64,000 bases of DNA from NCBI GenBank assembly GCA_037953745.1, contig JBAKBP010007403.1:1-64000 (forward strand). The letters run 5' to 3'. The position numbers and the translations under genes are program-made. The notes beneath the pieces are model-generated. The model was not told where the DNA came from, did not search any database, and saw only the letters and a program-made list of their open reading frames with translations. The DNA is from Lithodes maja (taxonomy: Eukaryota > Arthropoda > Malacostraca > Decapoda > Lithodidae). This document shows, one piece after another, positions 32,945-43,689 of the stretch. How positions within the stretch are numbered: position 1 is the stretch's first letter; each line of letters starts with the position of its first letter.

Positions 32945-33084
32945 GACCATTAAGCTACCAATGTGCAAGGGCTATCATATCAAAACATAAACTAGAGACA
33001 TGTAGCAAGCTAAAAACACCTAAGAGAATTAGTCACCCCGGGTGGTACCGATATCCCAAAATTCGGGTCTTGGCTCATGGACTA
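32945..33084 (-). repeat. Right terminal inverted repeat of the Academ-like element
   Basis: 33029-33084 is the 56-base partner of the left end. It ends CTCATGGACTA before the TTA duplicate. The imperfect partner region extends inward to about 32945. Confidence 0.8.
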
Positions 33085-33423
33085 TTACGTCTTCATCCCT
33101 GCCAAACAAAATCATTGACCGCCTGCAGAGTGAAGATGACCTTGTTTCAACTCTAGCCACTGCAGCCTATGGTGAGCTGCCCCAAGAACATTGTGAACTT
33201 CTCCAAGAGCATATTGCCCTTCCCCAGGAACATCTTGAGCTAGCCCTGGAACATCATGAACTACCCCAGGAACATCATGAACTACCCCTGGAACATCATG
33301 AACTGCCACAGGAACATCATGAACTGCCCCTGGAACATCATGAACTGCCCCACAAACATCATGAACTGCCCCACAAACATCATGAACTGCCCCACAAACA
33401 TCATGAACTGCCCCACAAACATC
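33085..33423 (+). pseudogene. Integrase relic, piece 4, ending in a 21-base tandem repeat
   Basis: Continues piece 3 directly: TSSSLPNKIIDRLQSEDDL, which follows the integrase core in the family. From about 33170 it runs into tandem repeats coding variants of HHELP with P/Q/L/H spacers. It is open to 33423, where element E's LTR interrupts it in the middle of a repeat. Confidence 0.65.
33170..33423 (+). repeat. 21-base coding tandem repeat (HHELP units)
   Basis: About twelve units around CATCATGAACTGCCCCACAAA. The last four are almost identical, indicating recent expansion; earlier units are more varied. The repeat resumes after element E at 44290 (CATCATGAACTGCC). Confidence 0.85.
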
Positions 33424-33722
33424 TGTGACGTTAACCACTCCGTTAGAACCGCATGGCTTGTCCTACAGTGACTCGCTAGGATCGCCAGGGCAGTGGATGT
33501 GGCTACAGTTGATGTATTATTGTGTGCTTTATTTCATATGAAAGCTCGTGTCATGGGCAGTCCAGAAAGGCTCTTTGTTTTCGCCCATGTCAAGGCTTTA
33601 TATATTTAATTGCAAAGTATATCTTTTATCATTAAGTAGTAATGATAGGAATTGAGAGAGAGAGAGAGAGAGAGAGAGTAGAACAGAGTGAGAGGAGGCG
33701 CGTAGTGTTTTGCTATACTCGA

Positions 33723-33875
33723 TGACGTCATAGCTGGCTGGCCTCGTGGGGATTCGTTGAGGGATTTTTTTTACCATGCTTTGTGACGTCATGTTTGGCT
33801 GGCTTCTTTAGTATTGGCTGGAGGACTTGTTACCGCTTTTTTCCCACGCGGCTCGAGCTAGTGCTAGTATATATA
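33723..33875 (+). promoter_or_regulatory. LTR promoter elements of E (two CRE sites, TATA box)
   Basis: TGACGTCA at 33723-33730 and 33784-33791; TATATATA at 33868-33875. In the 3' LTR the first CRE (39960-39967) and the TATA box (40105-40112) are kept; the second CRE is broken by one inserted G. Confidence 0.6.
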
Positions 33876-34416
33876 CAGCCCTCTCGCCACTTTCTCCCTC
33901 AGATCTGGTTTCTAGAACGCATCCCTCTTATCCCTTTGATACCTGTCTCCCTCCCTGCACCTGAGAACCTTTTCCTCTGCCTATCTCTCTCATTTTCCAT
34001 ACCTTTCACCACCTTTATTCATATTATATCCCCTCTGGTTAACTCTGCATAATCAGCTTCATGCTGGCCAGTTGTATTGTGCATTAAGGTCTGATATAAC
34101 CCATGTATGTTTAGTTGTTAAGATAAGTTGATCACGAAGCATTGGTTGGCATTCATATTGTTCAGTACTGCTTCCTATAATTATTAGTGTTCTGCTGGAT
34201 TAGATAATGCTAGACTAGGAGTCTGATACTATAAGGTATTGTTTCCGATGGGTGTTGGCTTTAGTTAAAAGTTGCACGACATACCTGAGAACTGGAGTTG
34301 ATTGGGTAAATTCTAGTCTGTGTGCCATTGAGAGTAGAGCATGCACGAATTAGGGCTTTTTGCCTATACCATTCTGCACTGTTCTAAGCTCGTTGTTTGT
34401 CTTTGAGGTACGCCAG

Positions 34417-34450
34417 GAGAACGCTTAATACTTCGGTATTAAGGTTTCTC
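34417..34450 (+). promoter_or_regulatory. Conserved LTR hairpin, element E 5' LTR
   Basis: GAGAA/TTCTC outer stem, 2x2 internal loop, CTTAATAC/GTATTAAG inner stem, TTCG loop. An identical copy is at 40654-40687 in the 3' LTR. Confidence 0.65.
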
Positions 34451-35217
34451 AAGAGAGCTACCCTTCCCTATAACGTAATATTTGATGCACAGACTTGAGA
34501 TTTGCACTAGGCTATGCGGCATGCCATGCGCACCAGTATCTTGTATCATTGACTCTAGCTAGACTTTATCAGTCACAGTAGATATTAAGTATATTAAACC
34601 AATTACTCTTTTTATGCATACCCGTTTATGATTACACAAGTATTTCGCAGCCTAGTTTGATGTATTGAGACACAAACGACTTAGGCTCATTTTGATTATT
34701 ATTGTTGTGGCGTTTAGGATATTCATGGCTCCGACTGCATTATATCTCCTGCCTTTTTGTGTCTATAGCCTGCACGAGCATTGTTCCACTACCTGCCTTT
34801 TGGGGTTCCATTTCCGATTCGAGCATCTTGATAGCATCTAACATTTAAAGAAGATTCCTTGTTGGTGTTGAAGGACTTTAATGCACTTTCTTTCATGCAG
34901 GAGTGCCTGACATTTATTGATTAAAGTAATGTAAGTTGTAACTTCTCTTACCACCTTACTTTGCATACCATAACTTTGCACCTTCGGTTATAGGTAGTAA
35001 TAGGCTGTTTTCACATAACATTAAGCCTAGAGTAGACGCACATTTATTGAGAGTTTGATAACCTATTATTGCATATAGAACTCTGGAGAGTATTTGTGTT
35101 CTTTGTTCACTGGGAATATACATCAGAGGTTGGATCTAGCGCTTTCCGTTGTAGCATTTATGCCATTACAAGTCCAATGAATAAGAGCCCTGATATATTT
35201 AAACCTCAGTCGTAACA

Positions 35218-35435
35218 AATGGCGACCTTACCTAGGATTTGGTGAACCTACATTTATTAGCAAGGAACATTTGTTGTTTTGGGGAATAATTTGCGGGGAT
35301 CAGCAAGAATATTTTTTTTTTGGCAACATAGTATAGCCCTTGAGTATTTCCGAGAACTTTTGTGTGTATATTGAGGTATAAGAGTTTGGGGTACTTCTTT
35401 TCTGAATATTGAGGTGGGAAATTTTTGTGAGCATC
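35218..35435 (+). other. 5' leader and primer-binding site of element E
   Basis: TGGCGACC (35220-35227) lies two bases after the LTR. The untranslated leader runs to the gag ATG at 35436. Confidence 0.78.
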
Positions 35436-37707
35436 ATGTCTTATACCGGATCAGAGGAGAATGGAGACACAGTACGTAATGTTGAACTGAGGAACAGCAG
35501 TATGATGAAAGGGTTAATCAGGTGAACTGTGAGGAGGATGCTAGGATATTTTTGCAATGGCCTGTTACTGCCGAGCGGTTGGAGGGTATGAATCGGTACG
35601 GTCTTCAATGCCTGGCCACAGCTATCGGTCATGCGGGTACTAGCAGCATGACCAGGGATAACTTGATAACGTGTGTACTGGGCAGGGTGACTGGTGAGCG
35701 AGATGGGTTGAGTGCTCAGAGCCTTCGGCCATGCTTCCCCTACACTCGACTCCCAGCCATCCCAGTAGTTTGCCGACCCCAAGTACGCTTCCACAGTTGG
35801 GTGGTGACTGGCAGGGTGGGTTGCCCCTGGGGGGACCACCGGTAATTTCAAACATTGTAGCACCTTCACCTCCTCAAGGGTTATCTCCAGAATTATTGTT
35901 TCGGCTCGAATTAGCTAAGATCCAAGAGAGAAAGGCTATCAGGGTATCTGAGGAGCAACGAAGGGTATCTGAGGAGCAACGAAGGGTATCTGAGCTTCAG
36001 ATTCAACAGCAACAAAGGGCAGGTGAGCAGCAAATAGAGCTCGTAAAAATCCAAGCTGAGTCGACTAGGTACTGTGCCGACAGGGACGTAGAGAAGTCGC
36101 GAGTAGAGACAATGGGACAGCGACTTGGGGCTGGTAACCGTGCTCCTGATCAATCTCTCTCTCACTTATTGAAACTGGTTCCGGTGTTTGATGAGAGTGG
36201 GGTAACAGAATTTTTCGCACGCTTTGAGAAGAAGTGCCAGGAACACCAGTGGCCAGAGAATAAATGGGCAGCACTTGTATCCTCTAGATTAATAGGCAAG
36301 GGTATTAAAGCCTACGATGCATTACCTTTGGAGTTATGTATTGTGTATGAGGATCTCAAGGAGGCTGTCCTGAGGGCTTACGAACTGCAACCAGAAACGT
36401 ACCGTTTGAAGTTCCGGGGTGTAACCAAGGGAAGAGATAGCACCTTTTTGGAACACGCCCGGGACTTGTCCGATGCTATGGGGAACTGGCTCCGATCTGA
36501 GATGGTAACAACGTTTGATGGAGTTAAGCAGTTGATGATGTTGGAGCAGTTCTTTAAGAGCACAGGCGGTGATCTAACTTTGAACTTGAAGGAGAAAAAC
36601 CCAAGAACTCTAGTCGAAGCAGCAGAAATGGCTGAACGACGGCTGTCGTTGATTCGGGGTTGCGGGTCCTCACAGAAGTACGATGCAAGTGCTAGGGACC
36701 GTTATCCTCCCCCTCCCCGTAGCAATCACAAATTTAAACAAAAGAGCAATGAAACTAAAACTGAATCCAAACCAAACACCACGCCGTATGAGAAGAGTCA
36801 GGTTTTTTTTACATCACAGTATAAGCCGAAACGGAAATTTATGTGTTTTAAGTGCCACCAGGAGGGTCATAAGGCAAATGAGTGCCCTAGTCGACCTCCT
36901 CCGGCAGCCGTGTCTTTTGCTCATGGCATTGGAGTGTTCAAGAGGACATCAGAGTTTGTTAGAGGCAATTCTTCCGAGGTAAATACACTGCCAGTGCAGA
37001 AGGATCCGGAAGGCTTATTCCCTGTCCGTGATGCCTTTAGTGACCACAGGGGACTTGGTTGTGTGGAGTGGGGGGGTAGAAGACATGAGGTGAGAATTTT
37101 GCGTGACACTGGGGCATCGCAAACACTGTTGAGGAATTTCACTGGTAAACCTGTAAATACGGCGCGGGTGGTTGTGGGTCAGGGAGTTAATGCAACAAGG
37201 TCATACCCGCTTGTAAGAATGAAGATGGAAGTTGATGGTGTGACTCGTGACCTGGATGTAGGAATTGTGGAGAAGTTACCTGTTGGGGGCGTCGACCTCC
37301 TTCTTGGCAACGACTTTGCGGGGCCTACTTCTGAGGCCCTTACTCGTTGTCGAGAAGCCGGCCGACGTGAGTAGGGAGGAGCAGGAGTGGGTTGAGAAGT
37401 GTCCGGTGCAACCTATGGCGTGTGTTGCCACCAGATCTCTTGCATCCAGGGAGTCACATTCTGGCCAACAGTCTTTAGACAAGCGGAGGAAAGGTACCGA
37501 GAAGGGGTTGAAAGTTGATGCAGTTGAGAGTTTAGTATCAACGGACATTCTCGGGGACTCATTATTAGGACCGATTTTCGAGTCTGGAGAAGACCCATTA
37601 ACTGTTAGTAAGAAGGCAGAGGATGGGGTTAAAAAGACGAAGAGACAGCAACGATACACAGAGAGAGAGCAACAGGAGGCTAAATTCAGTGTAGGAGGGG
37701 GCACAAG
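35436..37707 (+). pseudogene. gag-protease of element E, frame-broken
   Basis: ATG at 35436. A one-base loss near 35486 and another near 35730 break the N-terminal part. Then it is open from about 35731 to 37374. It has a coiled coil with repeated RRVSEEQ units (35947-36000), a SCAN-like capsid region, zinc knuckle CFKCHQEGHKANEC (about 36844) and protease DTGASQTLL (about 37107). A further frame change near 37345 shifts reading to 37726. The breaks are all single-base scale. They could be real decay or sequencing error, since the rest is highly similar to C. Confidence 0.85.
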
Positions 37708-39207
37708 TTGTTTCGCAAACACTTAGATAAGCTTGCTCCTTCGGACATTCGTAAATTGCACTTAGAAGACCCGGAGGTTCTTGAATGTGGTACCGGTGCT
37801 GTCGAGTTGAAGGAGGACAGTGATGCACAGTCGGGAGATTTTTCCAAGTATCCCCTGACCATCATGGAGGTAGCAACAAGGTACCGTGACGCGTACCCTA
37901 TGAGAAATGGGTCAGCGAAGACGGTGGTCCGAAACTTGCTAGTGTATTTTTCCCGGTATGGTTACCCGCAGGTAATTCAGTCAGACCAAGGATCCAACTT
38001 CTCTTCTGGCCTCTTTGTTCAAGCAGTGCCACAGCATGGGATTGTTACGGTTGTGTCATCTGCGTATCATCCAGAGAGCCAGGGTGTGTTAGAGCGATGG
38101 CACTCAGCCTTGAAATCTGTGCTTCGTTATTATTGCTTTGAGAGTGGGAAAGGTTGGGATCTTGGCCTGCCATATGTTTTGTTTGCTGCACGGGAGGTAC
38201 CTGGGGAAAGTTTGGGATTCAGCCCTAATGAGCTCGTCTTTGGACACCGTGTCAGAGGGCCTCTCCATATGGTTGAAGAAATATGGGAGGGCGCAGAAAA
38301 ACCTTATTCTATGCTCAAGTATGTCCTCGACAGTCGAGAACGGATGTTGCGCAGTCTGGAGTTGGCTGGCCGTAATTTGACTAGCTCTCAGGCCCTCATG
38401 AAGGACAGGTACGACCTCAAGGTTAAACTCAGGGAGTTTCACGTGGGTCAGGAGGTGTTGATTCTACCGCCCCTTGTAGGTCATCCCTTATCCGCGAAGT
38501 ACACTGGTCCTTATAGGGTGGTTGAGAGGCTATCGGACCTGGATTGCTTGGTGGCCGCTCCAGACAGACGTAAATGCAATCAGTTATGTCACGTTGATCT
38601 CATGAAGGAGTGTGTGAGGCACCCCCCTGAGCCTCTCACTGTGCCTGTGATGACGTTTAGCAGTCAAGTTGGAGAAGGAGAACGGGACAGTCAAGCTCAG
38701 GTAGAGGATAACTGGAAGGATAAGAAAGTCAAATGGGCGCCTGAGTGTGAGAAGGCGTTTCGAGTAGTAAAACACCTGTTGTGCACTCACCCGATCCTCA
38801 GGGCCCCTGACTTTAGCCTACCTTTCCAACTAGCAACGGATGCTAGTGGTGTGGGGGCTGGTGCCGTCCTTATGAAGAAGGACGATGAAGGGCTGGAGCA
38901 TCCTGTTAGTTTCTGCTCGGAGAAGTTCAATTCAGCCCAGGGGAGCTGCTCTGTTGCCGAGAAGGAGCTGCTGGCAGTTGTGCTTGCACCGGGTCATTTT
39001 GAGGTCTATGTTCCAGCCTATGGTCCGGTCGTTGTAGTTTACCCAGATCATCACCCTCTCAAGTTCTTGGACCAGTTTCACAATCGGAATATGAGGCTGA
39101 CCAGGTGGTCACTAAGGTTATTGGTATATAACCTGGACATACGCCATATTGCCGGTTGTGACAACGTGGTTGCAGATTGTCTTTCAAGGGTATATGATCC
39201 TGGGTAG
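37708..39207 (+). pseudogene. Integrase remnant joined to RNase H, element E
   Basis: 499 codons are open. It begins LDKLAPSDIRKL, then GDF joins directly to a point equivalent to about 2620 of A, so the HHCC finger and first catalytic Asp are missing. SDQGSN and HPESQGVLERWH are present, followed by the GPY end. VEDNW is then joined to KDKKVKWAPE, removing the reverse transcriptase at the same place as in element C. RNase H follows with TDASG intact and YPDHHP replacing YTDHHP, ending CLSRVYDPG. No polymerase is possible from this copy. The first Met (37708) lies inside the reading of the previous frame. Confidence 0.88.
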
Positions 39208-39667
39208 CCTCCTACTTTAGTTTGAATAGTATTTTGCGCTTGGTGCTTGTTGGTTCGCGGTTGTAGCCCAGCGTATTGGGTCGTAAAGCAGGAGTTGAGC
39301 GTTTGGTATAGAAGAAAAAACTAGGCTTGCCTCTATAGTGCAGCCGAAATAAACAAATTAAAAACATAAAAATCAAATAAAAAACTCTTTCTTTGATAGT
39401 TGAATTTGTTCAGTATATTATAGCAGTAATTCTGAGTTGCACTCCTCTCAGAATGCTGGGCTAGAGAAGCTCGCTCTTGAGGAGCATAACTACATATGAT
39501 TTAACCTATTGTGTTGGGGAGGGTTATAATTTTGTAAAATGTTTTGTTGAAGAACTGTGCCTGATATTTTACTGCCGCTGGGTGATGGGAAGTAGAGATA
39601 TAGCATGGATTCTAACAATCAGATTTTTGTGAGCCCTTGGGCCTCTGAGAAAAATCTTGGGGGGGGG
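39208..39667 (+). other. 3' non-coding block of element E with hairpin and purine tract
   Basis: Has the shared CTATAGTGCAGCCG and GAAGCTCGCTCTT motifs, hairpin AGATTTTT (39621-39628) with AAAAATCT (39650-39657), and a G tract (39659-39667). No gene. Confidence 0.72.
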
Positions 39668-41047
39668 TGTGACGTTAACCACTCTGTTAGAACCGCATGG
39701 CTTGTCCTACAGTGACTCGCTAGGATCGCCAGGGCAGTGGATGTGGCTACAGTTGATGTATTATTGTGTGCTTTATTTCATATGAAAGCTCGTGTCATGG
39801 GCAGTCCAGAAAGGCTCTTTGTTTTCGCCCACGTCAAGGCTTTATATATTTAATTGTCTAAGTATATGTTTTATCATTAAGTAGTAATGATAGGAATTGA
39901 GAGAGAGAGAGAGAGTAGAACAGAGTGAGAGGAGGCGCATAGTGTTTTGCTATACTCGATGACGTCATAGCTGGCTGGCCTCGTGGGGATTCGTTGAGGG
40001 AGTTTTTTACCATGCTTTGTGACGGTCATGTTTGGCTGGCTTCTTTAGTATTGGTTGGAGGACTTGTTACCGCTTTTTTCCCACGCGGCTCGAGCTAGTG
40101 CTAGTATATATACAGCCCTCTCGCCACTTTCTCCCTCAGATCTGGTTTCTAGAACGCATCCCTCTTATCCCTTTGATACCTGTCCCCCTCACTGCACCTG
40201 AGAACCTTTTCCTCTGCCTATCTCTCTCATTTTCCATACCTTTCACCACCTTTATTCATATTATATCCCCTCTGGTTAACTCTGCATAATCAGCTTCATG
40301 CTGGCCAGTTGTATTGTGCATTAAGGTCTGATATAACCCATGTATGTTTAGTTGTTAAGATAATTTGATCACGAAGCATTGGTTGGCATTCATATTGTTC
40401 AGTACTGCTTCCTATAATTATTAGTGTTCTGCTGGATTAGATAATGCTAGACTAGGTGTCTGATACTATAAGGTATTGTTTCCGATGGGTGTTGGCTTTA
40501 GTTAAAAGCTGCACGACATACCTGGGAACTGGAGTTGATTGGGTAAATTCTAGTCTGTGTGCCATTGAGAGTAGAGCATGCACGAATTAGGGCTTTTTGC
40601 CTATACCATTCTACACTGTTCTAAGCTCGTTGTTTGTCTTTGAGGTACGCCAGGAGAACGCTTAATACTTCGGTATTAAGGTTTCTCAAGAGAGCTACCC
40701 TTCCCTATAACGTATTATTTGATGCACAGACTTGAGATTTGCACTAGGCTATGCGGTATGCCATGCGCACCAGTATCTCGTATCATTGACTCTAGCTAGA
40801 CCTTATCAGTCACAGTAGACATTAAGTATGTTAAACCAATTACTCTTTATATGCATACCCGTTTATGATTACACAAGCATTTCGCAGCCTAGTTTGATGT
40901 ATTGAGACACAAACGACTTAGGCTCTTTTTGTTGATTTTTTTTTTCTTTTTTTTTTCTATGTGATTGAGGGAGGCAAAAGGCATAACTGCCTATAGCGAG
41001 TGCCCCCCCCCCCCCCCCCAATAGTTGAAAGAGTGACAGGGCCAAAA

Positions 41048-42248
41048 TCAAGGGACGTTCGAGCCAACATGCCTGGACACACGGAGTTTGAAGCAATTTA
41101 AGTCATAGGAAGAGGGAAAGACTGATTCTGGGAGAGAGTTCCAGAGCTCAGCTGTTGAGTAGAAGAAAGTTTGAGAGTAACGTTTCACTCTTGGGTTGGA
41201 GAGTTGCACAGAGTAGGGGTGGGATTGAGTTGCAAGACGGGTACCACGTGCCCTACATAAAGGAGGTGGTATGCACTGGGATAGCTCTGAGGAACACTGA
41301 TTATTATAGTAGCGATAGAATAGCGAGAGAGATGCAACATTGCGGCGGAGAGAGAGAGATTGCAGAGAGTTGGTGAGTGGACGGGAGCTAATGATACGAA
41401 AGGCCTTCCTTTCAACTTTGTCTAGGAGAGCGGTGTGAGAGGAACCTCCCCACACATGTGAACAATACTCAATACAAGGGCGCACTATGCCCCTGTACAG
41501 AGCAAGAAGCTGTGCAGGGGAAAAGAAACCCCCTAAGGCGGTTGAGCACACCCAGCTTCTGGGAGGCTGCCTTAGCAAGACTGATAATATGGTCCTTCCA
41601 AATGAGAGCAGAAGAAAAAGAGACACCAAGAATATTGAGAGAAGATGAAGGGTTGATTTTTGTATTGTTGAAGAATAAGGGATAGTCCGCTGGGAGATCC
41701 TGACGGGTAGATAGATGGAGAAATTGGGTTTTGGAAGCATTAAAGTTAACAAGGTTTTCTCTGCCCCAATTGGAAATAGTATTTAGATCAGAATTAAAGA
41801 GTTCTATGGCTTCATTACGTTTGTCGTTGAGGGATTGCTGGCTGGGGCGTTCTGAAAAACTAATGGAGTAGTGTAAGGTTGAGTCGTCTGCGTATGAATG
41901 GATGGGAATTAAGGTACATTTAAGGAGATCATTTATAAAAATTAGAAAGAGAATAGGAGATAGGACAGAGCCCTGAGGAAAACCAGAGTTTATAGGGTGA
42001 GGAAGTGAACAATGGCCGTCCACAACCGCGGCTATGGAACGGCCAGAAAGGAAATTACAGACAAAGGCACAGATGGAGGGATAGAAACCGAAGGAGGGTA
42101 GTTTAGAAATTAAAGATTTATGCCAGACTCTATCGAAGGCTTTTGATATGTCTAGTGCAATAGAAAAAAGTCTCACCGAAGTCCCGAAAGGAGGATGACC
42201 AAGAGTTAGTAAGATATGAAAGAAGATCACCAGTAGAGTGACCCTTAA
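41048..42248 (-). pseudogene. LINE-4 reverse transcriptase, C-terminal part
   Basis: Minus strand from the MITE-2 edge: HSTGDLLSYLT, then ALDISKAFDRVWHKSL after a one-base frame change near 42165, GFPQGSVLSPILF, catalytic YADDS near 41900, then a further frame change near 41740, and the C-terminal SLRRNVASLSLFYRYY and AELWNSLPES. The core residues are intact but frame changes kill it. Confidence 0.85.
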
Positions 42249-42882
42249 CCCGGGAGCTGCGGGGAGACTCTTAAGAGTTCCCCCGGCGGACTGCGGGAAG
42301 ACTCTTGAGAGTAAGTAAAATAAAAAATCAACTTTTGACATCGAAAAAAAATATATTTTTTTTTATTTTTATTTTTTTTATTTTTTTATTTTTTTTTGGC
42401 CCCTGGGCCATGCAAAATCTCAGTCCTCTACCTCCCCTCCTTCCCCACTTTCCTCCTCCTCTCCTTCAGTTATCACCTATTTTCCCTATTATTCCCTTAT
42501 TCTGAGGTATATTTTCGTGCTAACATTAGCGAGTTGCAAGCAGGGTGTTGTCATCACTGATGGCAAGCGAGTGCAAGAGAGAGAGAGAGTATCGATCGAC
42601 TGTGTCTCAGTGGCCTTGGGGGAAATTGGCGGGAAAGCAGTTTGCCTCACCCATACATTATACAAATCGCGGGCTATATCTCCGATTTTGACCATCCAAA
42701 CGCTGTTTTCACTCGTTTTATTCTTGTTTCAGGTTAATACCTTTATAATCAACCCATAATAGGCGCATATGGATAATTATTAATGCTATTAATGGTACAA
42801 TGAATATTTTAGTGACGGAAACACCTCAAATACGTCAGCACAGGGGGACATTTTCAATTACCCCCATGCGCACTTTGTTAGG
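42249..42882. mobile_element. MITE-2: TTAA-flanked MITE, 634 bp, inside LINE-4
   Basis: TTAA at 42245-42248 and 42883-42886. Taking out the insert and one TTAA lets the LINE-4 reading pass from RQYGF to GHSTGDLL in frame, which proves the boundaries. Same family as MITE-1. Contains a long T/A-rich stretch (about 42352-42398). Confidence 0.85.
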
Positions 42883-43689
42883 TTAAGGAAGCCATACTGG
42901 CGATCTGAGAGCAGATTATGAGAAGAGAAATGCTTAAGAAATTTGGAAGCAAGAATAGTTTAAAAAACTTTAGAAAGACAAGAGATAAGAGCAATTGGAC
43001 GATAGTTGGAGGGTTGAGAGCGGTCACCCTTCTTTGGGACAGGTTGAATGTGAGCAAACTTCCAGCATGAAGGGAAGACGTTAGAGGATAGACAGAGACG
43101 AAAGAGTTTGCCTAGGCAGGGAGTCAGCACGGAAGCACAGTTTTTGAGAACAACAGGAGGAACACCGTCCGGACCGTACGCCTTATTAGTGTTAAGCCCA
43201 GAGAGGGTAGAAAGTACATCTTTAGAAGAGATTAGGATATTAGGCATAAGTAAGAGAGAGGAGGGCGGAGAGGGAGGAATAGCACCGGAATCATCCAAGG
43301 TGGAGTTTTCTAGCAAAAGTTTGAGCGAAGAGTTTAGCTTTGTCAGAGGAAGAAGTGATGGTTGTGCCATCAGAGTGGGAAAGGGGAGGGAAAGACGAGG
43401 AAGAGAAATTGTTGGAGAGGTTTTTGGCTAGATGCCAGAAAGCTTGGGAAGAGCTAGAGTTGGATAGTTCAGTGCATTTATTATTGATGAAAGAGTGTTT
43501 GGCAAGTCGAAGAACAGATTTGGCTTGATTCCGGGCAGAAACATATGAAGAATGAGAGTCTTGAGTTTTAAGGCGTCGGTACCGTTTGAATGCTTCCTCC
43601 TTATTGCGGACAGCAGTAGAACAGGCGTGAGTAAACCAAGATTTTTTAGCATTAGTCTGAGAGAAAGAGAATGGAATGTATGCTTCCAT
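42883..43689 (-). pseudogene. LINE-4 reverse transcriptase, N-terminal part
   Basis: Two overlapping readings on the minus strand (43689-43291 and 43370-42960) join at a frame change near 43330. They hold the linker region with KSWFTHACS and the RT motifs NKAYGPDGVPPVVLKNC, VPKKGDRSQPSNYRPIALIS. A stop TAA near 42960 follows LSKVF, then the reading goes on to RQYGF at the MITE-2 edge. The endonuclease is absent. Confidence 0.82.

Larger units (their letters stand above)
29510..33084 (+). mobile_element. Academ-like DNA transposon (internally deleted)
   Basis: 3575 bp flanked by a 3-base direct repeat TTA (29507-29509 and 33085-33087). Its ends are inverted repeats starting TAGTCCATGAGCC. If the element and one TTA are taken out, the integrase relic reads through in frame (GLTSSS), which fixes the boundaries. 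It encodes an N-terminal Cys/His-rich protein and a C-terminal XPG/FEN-like nuclease in different frames. A Cys zinc finger plus an XPG nuclease with a 3-4 bp duplication is the described make-up of the Academ superfamily. The central transposase part appears to be gone. Confidence 0.72.
33424..35217 (+). repeat. 5' LTR of element E (1794 bp)
   Basis: TGTGACGTT to AGTCGTAACA. It contains a GA microsatellite (about 33655-33678), two CRE palindromes, a TATA box and the TTCG hairpin. No gene. Confidence 0.92.

Noticed and set aside
29510..33084. PIF/Harbinger assignment from the TTA duplication
   Set aside because: The coding content lacks the Harbinger transposase or Myb-like protein and instead shows Cys/His clusters and XPG-like motifs.
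33170..33423. CRISPR-like array
   Set aside because: Units are contiguous with no spacers, the setting is eukaryotic, and the repeat is coding.
33112..33438. Minus-strand frame with repeated DVCGAVH units
   Set aside because: It is the mirror reading of the 21-base tandem repeat and has no family likeness.
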